Shown: positions 1-6,697 of the stretch, in pieces
Position numbering within the stretch: the first letter of the stretch is position 1
Layout of the letters: each line of letters starts with the position of its first letter
NCBI GenBank assembly: GCA_002428045.1
Contig: DIZZ01000071.1
Span: forward strand, 668 to 8,121
Direction: 5' to 3'
From: Verrucomicrobia bacterium UBA6015
Lineage (GTDB): Bacteria > Verrucomicrobiota > Kiritimatiellia > UBA8416
Length of the DNA: 7,454 nucleotides
Notes under the pieces: model-generated
Seen by the model: the letters and a program-made list of their open reading frames with translations, nothing else
What the model was told of the DNA's origin: nothing
Databases searched by the model: none
Position numbers and translations under genes: made by a program

Positions 1-387
1 GCATGGGGACGCGATGGAATTATCAAGCGAACGGGAATCCACAATGGCCACACGCCGGGAACGCACATCCGGCTGATGCGTTTGAAGGATGCGTACAACA
101 AGCAACTCAATGAGGCTGCGGTTGTGGCGTTTCTTAACAGCAAGGTGGGGCTGAAGTACGACTGGTTTGGGATTGTGCGGTTTGCTCTGCGAATGAACTG
201 CGATCAGCCTGGGCGCTGGTTTTGTTCGGAGCTTACACACGCGGCGTTAAAAGCGGGAGGGGTACTCCTTCAGGACAGGGTGACTGCTTATTGGGTGGCC
301 CCCGGCGATATTTATAGAAGCCCGAGTCTTGAGAATTTTCTGATTACCGAAACGAAAGCCAAGTCGAGCGAGAAGGGGGTTGCATGA
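1..387 (+). CDS. Papain-like cysteine hydrolase, permuted NlpC/P60 (YiiX-type), 5'-truncated
   Basis: The frame is open from base 1, so this is the last 128 residues of a longer gene; the ATG at 76 is probably internal, because the upstream codons are open and look coding (GHTPGTHIRL). The key motif is WFCSELTHAALKAGG at 217-261, with the putative nucleophile Cys at 223-225, followed by VAPGDIYRSP. A Cys in a (W/F)CSEL context, followed by a 'PGDLY'-like strand, is typical of the permuted papain-fold NlpC/P60 group (YaeF/YiiX-like), which cleaves amide or ester bonds in peptidoglycan or lipid-linked substrates. The segment YDWFGIVRF before the Cys also fits the family. The catalytic His of this permuted fold would lie upstream, outside the window, so catalytic competence cannot be confirmed. 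The gene ends in a 4-base ATGA overlap with the portal gene and is in the same operon. It could be a virion-associated or lysis hydrolase; the substrate is unknown. Confidence 0.7.
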   Translation, partial: AWGRDGIIKRTGIHNGHTPGTHIRLMRLKDAYNKQLNEAAVVAFLNSKVGLKYDWFGIVRFALRMNCDQPGRWFCSELTHAALKAGGVLLQDRVTAYWVAPGDIYRSPSLENFLITETKAKSSEKGVA

Positions 388-2126
388 GCGCCGGTTTCAA
401 ATTCGACAAACTGAAGACGTCAATCGCGTGGTCAATCAAGCAACTTGAGACTCCGCGGAAGAACCGGTTGAACGCGATCCGACAGTACGTCGGGAAACAT
501 TATTCGGACTCCGGGTCCGAGTTTCGTAACCCGACCAACTTCATCGAGCTTGCGATGACAATCTATACCCGCCAGCTTGCGGCCAGGGCACCCAAGGCAA
601 TGGTTACTGCTAGACAACAGGCGTTGCGGCCCTACGCGAAGAACATGGAGCTGGCTATCAATCAGATCCCGGCCGAAATCAATCTCTCCTCGACTCTTCA
701 GCGGGCGGTGGCCGAAGCCATGGTGGGTTATGCGGTCGTCAAGGTTGGTATCTCTCCGAGCGGCAGCATGGTGCTCGGTGCCGATCCGGGCAAGCTGTTC
801 GCCGACCTAATCAGCGCCGATGATCACTTTTTTGATATGTCTGCCAAGAGTCGCGAGAAGATGCAGTACGAGGGGAACGATTACTGGCTTCCGATCGATG
901 AGGCCAGGGCGCTTTGCATGAATGCCGATCCAAAGAAGCTGGAGGCGGATCCTCACACAGTCATTGGCGCGAATGGAGCGGACAAGGCCGAAGGAATCAC
1001 GCAAAACGAAGGCGGCGACGTTTACTGCGAACAGGTTCAGTTGCGTGATGTGTGGCTGCCAGGAACGCGCCAGATGTTGACGTATGCGATTACCAGCGGC
1101 GAGCAGATTCGCATTATTGATTGGGACGGACCGGAATGCGGCCCGTATCATACTCTCGGATTTTCTGACGTTCCCGGCAATGCGCTCTTCCTTCCCCCGG
1201 TGGCGTTGTGGATCGACCTTCACGAACTCGGCAACACGCTCTTTCGCAAGTTGGGGCGGCAGGCTGAATCCAAGAAGACCGTCGCGGCGTTCCAGGGTGG
1301 CAATGATGAGGATGTCAACGCGCTCAAGGCGGCAACGGATGGCGAGGGCATTCGGTACAACGGCAGCAAGCCGGAAGCCATCACCGTTGGCGGTATCGAC
1401 GCCCCCACCCTGGCCTTCTACATCCAAATCAAGGACCTGTTTACCTACTTCGCCGGCAACCTCGACGCGCTGGGGGGCCTTGGTGCGCTATCCGATACAG
1501 TCGGTCAAGACAAGATGATGTCGGAAGCGGCCTCGACGCGCCTCAACCAGATGGCGGAGCGGACTGTTGACTTCGCGAAAGGCATTTTCAAGTCGCTGGC
1601 GTGGTACGAATGGACCAATCCGGTATCAGAGCGGTTGATCCAAAAGGAAGTCAAGGGCGCGAATATCGTTCTCGAGCGCAAGTGGTCACGCGAGACCATG
1701 AAGGGCGATTTTATCGACTACAATTTCGAGATCGACGTCTACTCCATGCAGGACGATTCCCCGTCAACGAAGATGCAGAAGCTCGGGACCGCCATCGAGC
1801 GTTTCATCTTCCCGATGCTTGAGCCGATGATGCAGCAGGGGGCAAGAATCAATTTCAAGGGCCTGGTGGACACGATTGCGCATCTCGGAAACATCCCCGA
1901 ACTGGCCGACTTGATCGAGTTTGCGGAGCCGGTTGAGGCGGACGCTCCCAAGGGCGACCCGAAGGCGCGTCACGAAAAGACGCTGCCGAACAACACGCAT
2001 CGGACATACGAGCGGATCAATCGCCCCGGAGCAACCCGTCACGGCAAGGATGATGTGATGACGAGGCTTCTGATGGGCGGCGGAGCCCAGGGATCGGAAA
2101 TTGCGGCAATCGGGAGGGTTGCGTGA
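384..2126 (+). CDS. Phage portal protein (podovirus-like)
   Basis: 580 residues, within the usual size of T7/P22-type portal proteins (about 500-700). The portal is the dodecameric ring at one capsid vertex through which DNA is packaged and to which the tail attaches. Features seen: an N-terminal helical part with AMTIYTRQLAARAPKAMV (residues 57-74), a helix and strand AMVGYAVVKVGISPSG (112-127) leading to an 'ISADDHFFD' strand (143-151), a central helix with ELGNTLFRKLGRQAESKKT (281-299), a stretch rich in Gly and Asp, then DTVGQDKMMSEAASTRLNQM (371-390), which fits the long stem/clip helices. The segment with N-x-L-x-x-K-x-x-R-Q-A-x-x-K and the later Q-D/S-E-A region is typical of portal families. 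The C-terminus is basic and probably disordered. The start ATG overlaps the previous stop (ATGA) and has GAAGGGGG at 372-379 as SD. Placement directly before scaffold and capsid genes supports the call. Assigned by pattern and synteny, not by alignment. Confidence 0.8.
   Translation: MSAGFKFDKLKTSIAWSIKQLETPRKNRLNAIRQYVGKHYSDSGSEFRNPTNFIELAMTIYTRQLAARAPKAMVTARQQALRPYAKNMELAINQIPAEINLSSTLQRAVAEAMVGYAVVKVGISPSGSMVLGADPGKLFADLISADDHFFDMSAKSREKMQYEGNDYWLPIDEARALCMNADPKKLEADPHTVIGANGADKAEGITQNEGGDVYCEQVQLRDVWLPGTRQMLTYAITSGEQIRIIDWDGPECGPYHTLGFSDVPGNALFLPPVALWIDLHELGNTLFRKLGRQAESKKTVAAFQGGNDEDVNALKAATDGEGIRYNGSKPEAITVGGIDAPTLAFYIQIKDLFTYFAGNLDALGGLGALSDTVGQDKMMSEAASTRLNQMAERTVDFAKGIFKSLAWYEWTNPVSERLIQKEVKGANIVLERKWSRETMKGDFIDYNFEIDVYSMQDDSPSTKMQKLGTAIERFIFPMLEPMMQQGARINFKGLVDTIAHLGNIPELADLIEFAEPVEADAPKGDPKARHEKTLPNNTHRTYERINRPGATRHGKDDVMTRLLMGGGAQGSEIAAIGRVA
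2112..2118 (+). promoter_or_regulatory. Shine-Dalgarno site that decides the start of the FmdB-like gene
   Basis: GGGAGGG lies 7 bases before the ATG at 2126 but only 4 before the GTG at 2123. The spacing favours ATG 2126, which also gives the family-typical N-terminus MPMY. The site lies inside the end of the portal gene. Confidence 0.6.
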
Positions 2127-2461
2127 TGCCAATGTACTGTTACAAAGACGACCGCGGCGAGATTTACGAGGAATGCTTTCCGATGGGTGGCGCCCCGAAG
2201 TCGATGCGCGTCAACGGTCGGCATGCAAAACGCTGCTACGAGGCCGAATCCAAGAGCGTACCCGCCACTAAGGGGTGGCCGATGACTTGCGTTGCTTCTG
2301 GCGTCCATGCCTCGCAGGCGGGGGAGCTGCGGGAGCTGCTGGCAAGCAAGGGAGTGCCGACGCAGGTAACGAAAGACGGAGACCCGATTTATCGCGATGC
2401 CCAGCATCGCCGGAAGGCGCTGAAGGCCCGCGGGTTGGTTGACAGGAAAAGTTACATCTAA
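2126..2461 (+). CDS. Small phage protein, FmdB-like N-terminus lacking zinc cysteines
   Basis: 111 residues from ATG 2126, which overlaps the portal stop by one base (TGATG). The N-terminus MPMYCYKDDRGEIYEECFPM has the shape of FmdB-type zinc ribbons (MPxYxYxCxxCGxxFE), but the paired cysteines are replaced by Asp/Arg; only C5, C17, C37 and C55 remain and they are not in CxxC pairs. The second half, GWPMTCVASGVHASQAGELR, then GVPTQVTKDGDPIYRDAQHR and a basic tail ending in DRKSYI, resembles a phage family I remember as 'WPm.sda.gvhp.Q..ea...a...GvPT.ft.dGrPi..s..hRk.y...'. Such proteins often sit beside portal and scaffold genes; their job is not known to me. Likely a small virion or assembly factor that binds nucleic acid or protein. 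Translationally coupled to the portal gene. Confidence 0.6.
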   Translation: MPMYCYKDDRGEIYEECFPMGGAPKSMRVNGRHAKRCYEAESKSVPATKGWPMTCVASGVHASQAGELRELLASKGVPTQVTKDGDPIYRDAQHRRKALKARGLVDRKSYI

Positions 2462-2475
2462 AAAGGAAATGACGC

Positions 2476-3423
2476 ATGAAGACAGTAATCGTAACACCAG
2501 AACCGACCGAGATGGAGACTCTTTCCAAGGAAATTGACTCCGCGATTGATGGTGTCGTTGAGGCTAATAAAGCCGAAAAAGCGAAAGCCGAAAAGGTCAA
2601 AACGGAAGACGTCGTTGAAGACGAGCCGAAAGAAGATTTACCGGAAGGCGAAGCCCTGCCCCCCGAGAAGGAGGAGAAATCCCCCGAAGGCAAAACGAAG
2701 GTTGACGAGAATGCGCAGTCCGTCACCATCACAGACTCCCATATCGAAAGAGCGGTCAAGGCCGGGATTTCGATGGCGGACGCGAAAGCGTTCACATCGC
2801 CCGAAGCTCTCGAACGTGTCTGCGGCATGCTGGAGGGCAAACCCGAACGTGAGAGTAAATCCGCGGACGGCAAGGACGAGAACGAAACGGATGAGGTAGT
2901 CGCGCTGCTGGATGGAATTCCAGACCTGGACCCCGAAAACTACGACGATAACATCGTTGCTGGATTCAAGGCCATGAAGAGCGTGATTAAGCGGCTATCG
3001 GACGACAACAAGGAGCTACGCCAAAGCGGTAGCCGTCAGGAAGTGGATTGGTTGGACTCGCAGATTCAGGGCCTCGGCGAAGATTATGCCGATGTCGTCG
3101 GATCGGGGGCTAAAGGATCACTTCAGGCCGGTAGCCCGGAGGCGGTAAAGCGAGCTGAAATTGAACGCAAGTTCAAGGTTCTCGAAGCAGGCTACAAGGC
3201 CGCTGGCGAGGAAGCGTCTCGCGAGTCCGTGTTCAAGGAGGCCGTTTCGCTGACGCTTGGTGAGTCCGTGGCGAAAGTTAAGACCGCCAAGAAGGAGGAG
3301 GCGCTGAAGTCCCGAGAGAAGCTGATAATCGCTCGGGCTGATGGTTCCAGAGCAACTCCCAAAAGGGATGCCCTGGATGAAACTGCGGATGAAATCGACC
3401 GAAAGCATTTCGGCAAAAAGTAA
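2476..3423 (+). CDS. Capsid scaffolding/assembly protein
   Basis: 315 residues, very rich in Glu, Lys, Asp and Ala, with a single Cys (residue 116) and few aromatic residues. Residues 1-90 are low-complexity Lys/Glu repeats that are probably disordered (for example NKAEKAKAEKVKTEDVVEDE at 31-50). Residues 160-190 (FKAMKSVIKRLSDDNKELR) are predicted coiled coil, and the region from about 225 to the end is helical and ends in a basic segment (EEALKSREKLIIARADGSR, then HFGKK). Scaffolding proteins have this pattern: acidic, helical, elongated, with a basic C-terminal helical part that contacts the capsid protein during procapsid assembly. No serine protease signature is visible, so it is not a fused protease-scaffold. 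The start has AAGGA at 2463-2467, 8 bases upstream. It lies 18 bases before the capsid gene, the standard place. Assignment rests on composition and position. Confidence 0.7.
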   Translation: MKTVIVTPEPTEMETLSKEIDSAIDGVVEANKAEKAKAEKVKTEDVVEDEPKEDLPEGEALPPEKEEKSPEGKTKVDENAQSVTITDSHIERAVKAGISMADAKAFTSPEALERVCGMLEGKPERESKSADGKDENETDEVVALLDGIPDLDPENYDDNIVAGFKAMKSVIKRLSDDNKELRQSGSRQEVDWLDSQIQGLGEDYADVVGSGAKGSLQAGSPEAVKRAEIERKFKVLEAGYKAAGEEASRESVFKEAVSLTLGESVAKVKTAKKEEALKSREKLIIARADGSRATPKRDALDETADEIDRKHFGKK

Positions 3424-3441
3424 GAAAGAGAAGGTGTTATT

Positions 3442-4479
3442 ATGGGTTTGGCACACAGTGAAATTGATGATCTCGTTCTGACGACACAGAACAATCTGAT
3501 CAAGCGCGGCGCGTTCGTGGACATGCAGACGGACCTGACCGATCACGTCGGCGTTCGCGAGATATGGAAGTCCCGCCAGAAGAAGTTTTCGGGCGGCGTC
3601 AACTGGGAATTCCAGTTGATGATGGACCACAACCACTCCGCCCGGACCGTTGGTATGTTCGAGACGGATGGAAGTGCGTTGACTGACACGATGAAGAAGG
3701 GCGAAGTGTCCGTGCGGCACCTGAACGCCAACTACATCTACGATCAGCGCGAGAAGGATTTCCAGCGTGGCGGTCACGCCATCGTGGACCTGATCAAGAC
3801 CCGGTACATCGGGATGATGATCTCCTGGTTCGAGCTCCTGGAAGAGATTCTCTGGAGCAAGCCCGAGAATTCCGCGGACACGAAGACCCCGTATGGCATT
3901 GCCTACTGGATCGTCAAGAACGCGACCGAAGGCTTCAACGGCGGCAATCCGGCCGGGTTTACCGATGGTCGCGCCGGTATCTCCTCGACGGAGTACACGC
4001 GCTTCAAGAACTACACGGCGCAGTATGCCGCAATCAGCAAGGAAGATTTGATTCGCAAGATGCGCCGTGCGAGCCGGGTCACCAACTTCCGCTCGCCGGT
4101 GTCTCACGCGACGCCGGAAGTCGGCAAGATGAGCAACGGCATTTACGCCGGTGACACCGTGATCGGTCTCATGGAGGAGATCCTTGAGAAGCAGAACATG
4201 AGCCTCGGGAATGACGTGGCCTCTAAGGACGGCAAGACGCTGTTCAAGGGAACCCCGCTGACCTACGCTCCGAAGCTGGATGCGGACACAACCGATCCGA
4301 TCTACATGATCGACTGGAAGTGTCTCGTCTGCGGCGTCATGGAAGGATGGGAGAACAACCTGTCCAAACCCGAGCCGGTGCCTGGGAAGCATCTGGTGCG
4401 TCGTGTCGACCTCGATGCGTCGCTCAACCTGGTCTGCACCGATCCCCGGCGTATGTCGGTGTTCAGCAAGGCCGTGTAA
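3442..4479 (+). CDS. Major capsid protein
   Basis: 345 residues, directly after the scaffold gene, the usual site and size of an HK97-fold major capsid protein. The SD is GAGAAGG at 3428-3434. Codon use here is cleaner and more C/G-ending than in the scaffold gene, which fits high expression. Segments that match what I know of phage coat proteins: an N-terminal helical arm (DDLVLTTQNNLIKRGAFVDM, residues 9-28), an E-loop-like strand region (VNWEFQLMMDHNHSARTVG, 53-71), a long central helix around HAIVDLIKTRYIGMMISWFE (112-131), and a C-terminal part GTPLTYAPKLDADTTDPIYM (270-289), then VDLDASLNLVCTDPRR (322-337). The pattern 'L.kG.P.ty.P.LD..t.DPIy.i.W' is familiar from environmental phage capsid proteins. 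Three cysteines lie in the C-terminal domain, two as CLVC (294-297); the role of these is unclear. The exact capsid subfamily cannot be fixed by eye. Confidence 0.8.
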   Translation: MGLAHSEIDDLVLTTQNNLIKRGAFVDMQTDLTDHVGVREIWKSRQKKFSGGVNWEFQLMMDHNHSARTVGMFETDGSALTDTMKKGEVSVRHLNANYIYDQREKDFQRGGHAIVDLIKTRYIGMMISWFELLEEILWSKPENSADTKTPYGIAYWIVKNATEGFNGGNPAGFTDGRAGISSTEYTRFKNYTAQYAAISKEDLIRKMRRASRVTNFRSPVSHATPEVGKMSNGIYAGDTVIGLMEEILEKQNMSLGNDVASKDGKTLFKGTPLTYAPKLDADTTDPIYMIDWKCLVCGVMEGWENNLSKPEPVPGKHLVRRVDLDASLNLVCTDPRRMSVFSKAV

Positions 4480-4484
4480 TCAAC

Positions 4485-4514
4485 GCCGCCAAAGGCGCTG
4501 GTGCCTGCGGCGGC
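4485..4514 (+). other. Two-tier stem-loop after the capsid gene
   Basis: GCCGCC (4485-4490) pairs with GGCGGC (4509-4514), and an inner AGGC (4493-4496) pairs with GCCT (4503-4506) around a small loop. The 3' flank is TTAATTC, not a run of T, so it is a poor rho-independent terminator. It starts 6 bases after the capsid stop and 35 bases before the next start. It may protect the abundant capsid mRNA from 3' decay or cause weak attenuation. Confidence 0.45.
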
Positions 4515-4549
4515 TTAATTCGAGAAACAAAAGAAAGTAGAGGTTCACA

Positions 4550-5605
4550 ATGGATGCAAGTCTGAATGGGCACATCTCTGGAATGCAGCGCGTAGTCGGT
4601 GCTGTGTGGTACAACGGGACGGACGCAATCAAGCAGGGCGAAGCGGTCTGCTACGACATCGCGAACGGAACGGCGACGGCGGTAAGCGGCCGGCGTCACA
4701 ATCAGGTCGTTCGCCCCACGGCAGCGACCGCCAATGCGTTCGCGGGCGTCTCCGAGCGCAGCTATCCGGCGCAGGCCAATGGTCAGTTCATCGAGATCAA
4801 CATGCCCGGCTCCAAGGGCGTGATGGTCGCGCTGGGCGCGGATACGGTTATCAACACAGGGATCCTGACGTTCCAGGCCGGTGGCGGGACCGGGGCGGGC
4901 CGTTTCGTCAAGGCGGGCTACGTCGGGCGCGGCTCGATCATTCCTCGCCAGACGGTAACGGCGGTGCTGGAAGCCAGCATGACCGGCGCATGGTCGCTGG
5001 CGACGGACGGCAAAACGCTGACCGTGGTTGCGACGGCCGGTTTGGCGGCGGGTGATACCGTTGTCCTGCTGGGCGGCGAAATCGAGGACGGCGGAGCGTC
5101 GGTCGTTCCGGGCAAGTACACGATCTCGTCCGTTACGAACGGCACCGTCATGGTGCTGACCGCTTCGGCGATCAGCGGCACGGCGCTGCTGGCCGTGCTT
5201 TGCACCGGCTATGCCTACACGGGCAATCCGGTCTGCCAGGCCGATCTTCTCGATGGCGAGGAGTCCGGTGGTGTCGAGTTCATCTCGCCGCCCAATGCCG
5301 GTCTTGTGGGGCTTTCCTACATGACCAGCGGCATCTCGTATGTCTGCGGCGGACTGACGCTCGCGGCGGACGTGGATGTGACCTTTGCGCAAGGGACCGT
5401 CTTCGGCCAGCGGAAGGGCTTCCTGGCGCTCGGCACCATGACGACCAACGACGTGACCGTTGATCTGGTCACGAATGGCTTCACCATGACTGGTGGGGCG
5501 CTGGCGGAGATCAACGCGATCGACGCGGCCCTGGATGGGGCTCATCTGGTGTTCAACGGCGTGTGGCGCTGCGTGAACCTGGCCGGTGCCGCTGCCGAGG
5601 CGTAA
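4550..5605 (+). CDS. Capsid-associated protein, DUF2190/decoration-like
   Basis: 351 residues, the gene just after the capsid gene. The N-terminal part has the features of small DUF2190-like decoration proteins: IKQGEAVCYD (27-36), an ANAFAGVSERSY segment (61-72), and a GQFIEINMPGSKG strand (78-90), that is, a small beta fold reading 'G.av.yd ... faGv.....a.G....v..pG'. A second beta-rich block at about 145-215 (LVVATAGLAAGDTVVLLGGE-like, then GKYTISSVTNGTVMVLTASA) looks like an inserted Ig-like or beta-sandwich module. The C-terminal part at about 245-340 (VFGQRKGFLALGTMTTNDV and then FNGVWRCVNLAG) is a further domain. High Gly, Ala, Thr and Val with no long helix fits a beta-structured outer virion protein that stabilises the head. 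SD GAGG at 4540-4543. It could instead be a head fibre or tail protein. Confidence 0.55.
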   Translation: MDASLNGHISGMQRVVGAVWYNGTDAIKQGEAVCYDIANGTATAVSGRRHNQVVRPTAATANAFAGVSERSYPAQANGQFIEINMPGSKGVMVALGADTVINTGILTFQAGGGTGAGRFVKAGYVGRGSIIPRQTVTAVLEASMTGAWSLATDGKTLTVVATAGLAAGDTVVLLGGEIEDGGASVVPGKYTISSVTNGTVMVLTASAISGTALLAVLCTGYAYTGNPVCQADLLDGEESGGVEFISPPNAGLVGLSYMTSGISYVCGGLTLAADVDVTFAQGTVFGQRKGFLALGTMTTNDVTVDLVTNGFTMTGGALAEINAIDAALDGAHLVFNGVWRCVNLAGAAAEA

Positions 5606-5620
5606 TCGAAAACCATGATT

Positions 5621-5657
5621 GGCGGCCCCGTACCTTCGGGGAAAGGGTCGCCTTTTT
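5621..5657 (+). terminator. Rho-independent terminator
   Basis: GGCGGCCC (5621-5628) pairs over 8 bases (one G-U) with GGGTCGCC (5645-5652) and is followed at once by TTTTT (5653-5657). Inside the loop, CC(TTCG)GG at 5633-5640 can form a C(UUCG)G tetraloop. A competing hairpin CCCCG (5626-5630) with CGGGG (5637-5641) is possible. The stem, the T run and the location 15 bases after the stop of the 351-residue gene make this a good intrinsic terminator, closing the head-gene part of the operon. Partial read-through, or a promoter not visible by eye, would be needed to express the genes downstream. Confidence 0.8.
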
Positions 5658-5658
5658 C

Positions 5659-5663
5659 GAGGA
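5659..5663 (+). promoter_or_regulatory. Shine-Dalgarno site abutting the terminator
   Basis: GAGGA lies one base after the terminator's T run and 6 bases before the ATG at 5670. It decides the start of the next gene: longer readings from 5563 or 5619 would run through the terminator and have no SD. Confidence 0.7.
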
Positions 5664-5669
5664 TCTGAT

Positions 5670-5936
5670 ATGTCCAAGCCTGAAGTTACTCACGAGACGC
5701 GAGTCGATGAACATGCGCTGGATATGTTTAGCAACATGGGTTACGACGCATCCAAGCTGCCGGACTCCCTTGTTCAGCTCTACAACTCCATCAAGAGAAA
5801 AAAGGACGTGGTTTTTCCGTCCCGCATGAGTGCGGAAGGGTGCGCGATTATCGCGGCCATGTCCGACATGATCGACAAGCGAGGCGACTTTGCGGTTGCC
5901 GAAAAGCCAAAAAAGAAAGATGAAGGTGCTGCATGA
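5670..5936 (+). CDS. Small hypothetical phage protein (88 residues)
   Basis: I do not recognise this family. The ATG at 5670 is chosen because GAGGA is 6 bases upstream and any earlier start would lie in the terminator. The protein has a predicted helical body (EHALDMFSNMGYDASKLPDS, then a LVQLYNSIKRKK helix) followed by RMSAEGCAIIAAMSDMIDK and a Lys-rich tail (KPKKKDEGAA). There is no signal peptide or membrane segment, and one Cys. The stop overlaps the adaptor-like gene in ATGA, so the two are coupled and probably needed together, for instance as a small assembly or connector factor between head and tail genes. Function is not assigned. Confidence 0.6.
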   Translation: MSKPEVTHETRVDEHALDMFSNMGYDASKLPDSLVQLYNSIKRKKDVVFPSRMSAEGCAIIAAMSDMIDKRGDFAVAEKPKKKDEGAA

Positions 5937-6697
5937 GTGAATCGACTCTTTCGATCAGTTACGCCGATCTGCTGATAGAAGTTGGCGGGTTTCTTGGCTA
6001 CGGGGTTGACTCTACGGCCTGGAACGCGGCGAAACTGGCGGAGGTTGATCGATACATTCAATCGGGCATTCGGAATTTTTACTATCCTCCTGCTGGATAC
6101 GAATGGTCTTTCCTGAATCCATCGACAACGATCGCTACGGCCGTTGGAGATGACGCGATGGATTTGCCAGACGCTTTGAGCCGGATAACTGGAAATCTTC
6201 ACTTTGCTGCTGCCCTAAACTGTACCCCCGTAACACTGGTGAGCGAGGGGCAGATGATGGCGCTGAAGGCGAGGACAACGACGAATGCCAAGCCGAAATG
6301 CGCGGCCATTCGCTCGAAGGTTAGCGACGGTGCGGGCGGACAACGGCTCGAGATCGTCTATTGGCCGACACCCGATGCCATATACACACTGACGTATCGC
6401 TACGAGGCCTATTCCGGAAAGCTGACTACCCTGAAGCCTTATCCGCTTGGGGGCATGAAGCATTCGGAGCTTATCATCGAAAGCTGTCTGGCGGTCGCCG
6501 AACAGCGAGGAAACGATGAGCGCGGGGCGCATACGGCAAGGTTTGCGGAAATGCTGGCTGCCGGGATCGAAATCGACAAGAAGATGGGTGCGCGGTTCTT
6601 CGGGATGATGGGGGAGAATTGCGAGACTTCAGATAGTCTTTCGAGGCGCAACTTCGGGACGACTTATCCGGTAACGTATAAGGGGGAAACATGGTAA
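5933..6697 (+). CDS. Head-tail adaptor / tail-tube-A-like protein (candidate)
   Basis: 254 residues, starting in the ATGA overlap, with AAGG at 5923-5926 as SD. The N-terminus has a helix with LAEVDRYIQSGIRNFYYPP (36-54), then YEWSFLNPSTTIATAVGDDA (56-75), MDLPDALSRITGN (76-88), a beta stretch EIVYWPTPDAIYTLTYRYE (140-158) and a helical C-terminal part GGMKHSELIIESCLAVAEQR (173-192). The order helix 'D..i..gl..FY.P', strand 'W.FL.P', 'y.LP...' and 'PtPd..ytl.yry' is a pattern I know from phage adaptor and T7 gp11-like tail tubular A proteins, which form a ring under the portal. Position (after portal, scaffold and capsid; before a tail protein) agrees. Whether it is the actual adaptor is inference from the pattern and gene order; sequence similarity to gp11 is likely very low. 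Confidence 0.55.
   Translation: MSESTLSISYADLLIEVGGFLGYGVDSTAWNAAKLAEVDRYIQSGIRNFYYPPAGYEWSFLNPSTTIATAVGDDAMDLPDALSRITGNLHFAAALNCTPVTLVSEGQMMALKARTTTNAKPKCAAIRSKVSDGAGGQRLEIVYWPTPDAIYTLTYRYEAYSGKLTTLKPYPLGGMKHSELIIESCLAVAEQRGNDERGAHTARFAEMLAAGIEIDKKMGARFFGMMGENCETSDSLSRRNFGTTYPVTYKGETW

Noticed and set aside
76..387. ATG at 76 as the true start of the first gene
   Set aside because: The frame is open to base 1 with sensible coding content, no SD precedes the ATG, and the family needs an upstream part containing the catalytic His.
807..1427. Antisense open frame (206 codons) inside the portal gene
   Set aside because: No motif or independent start signal; fully covered by the well-supported portal frame.
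2123..2125. GTG at 2123 as the start of the FmdB-like gene
   Set aside because: SD spacing is only 4 bases and it would give MMPMY, while ATG 2126 gives the family-type MPMY start.
3118..4392. Long antisense open frame (424 codons) opposite the capsid gene
   Set aside because: No plausible SD or family motif; its composition (His, Arg, Leu rich) is that of a shadow of a GC-rich, strongly codon-biased gene, and the sense protein is clearly capsid-like.
4463..5677. Long antisense open frame (404 codons) opposite the decoration-like gene
   Set aside because: Arg/His/Gly-rich translation with no recognisable motif; it runs through the terminator and covers two sense genes, so it is a codon-bias shadow.
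5619..5936. Longer start for the 88-residue gene
   Set aside because: The extra 17 codons are the terminator hairpin read as protein, with no SD; ATG 5670 has GAGGA at good spacing.
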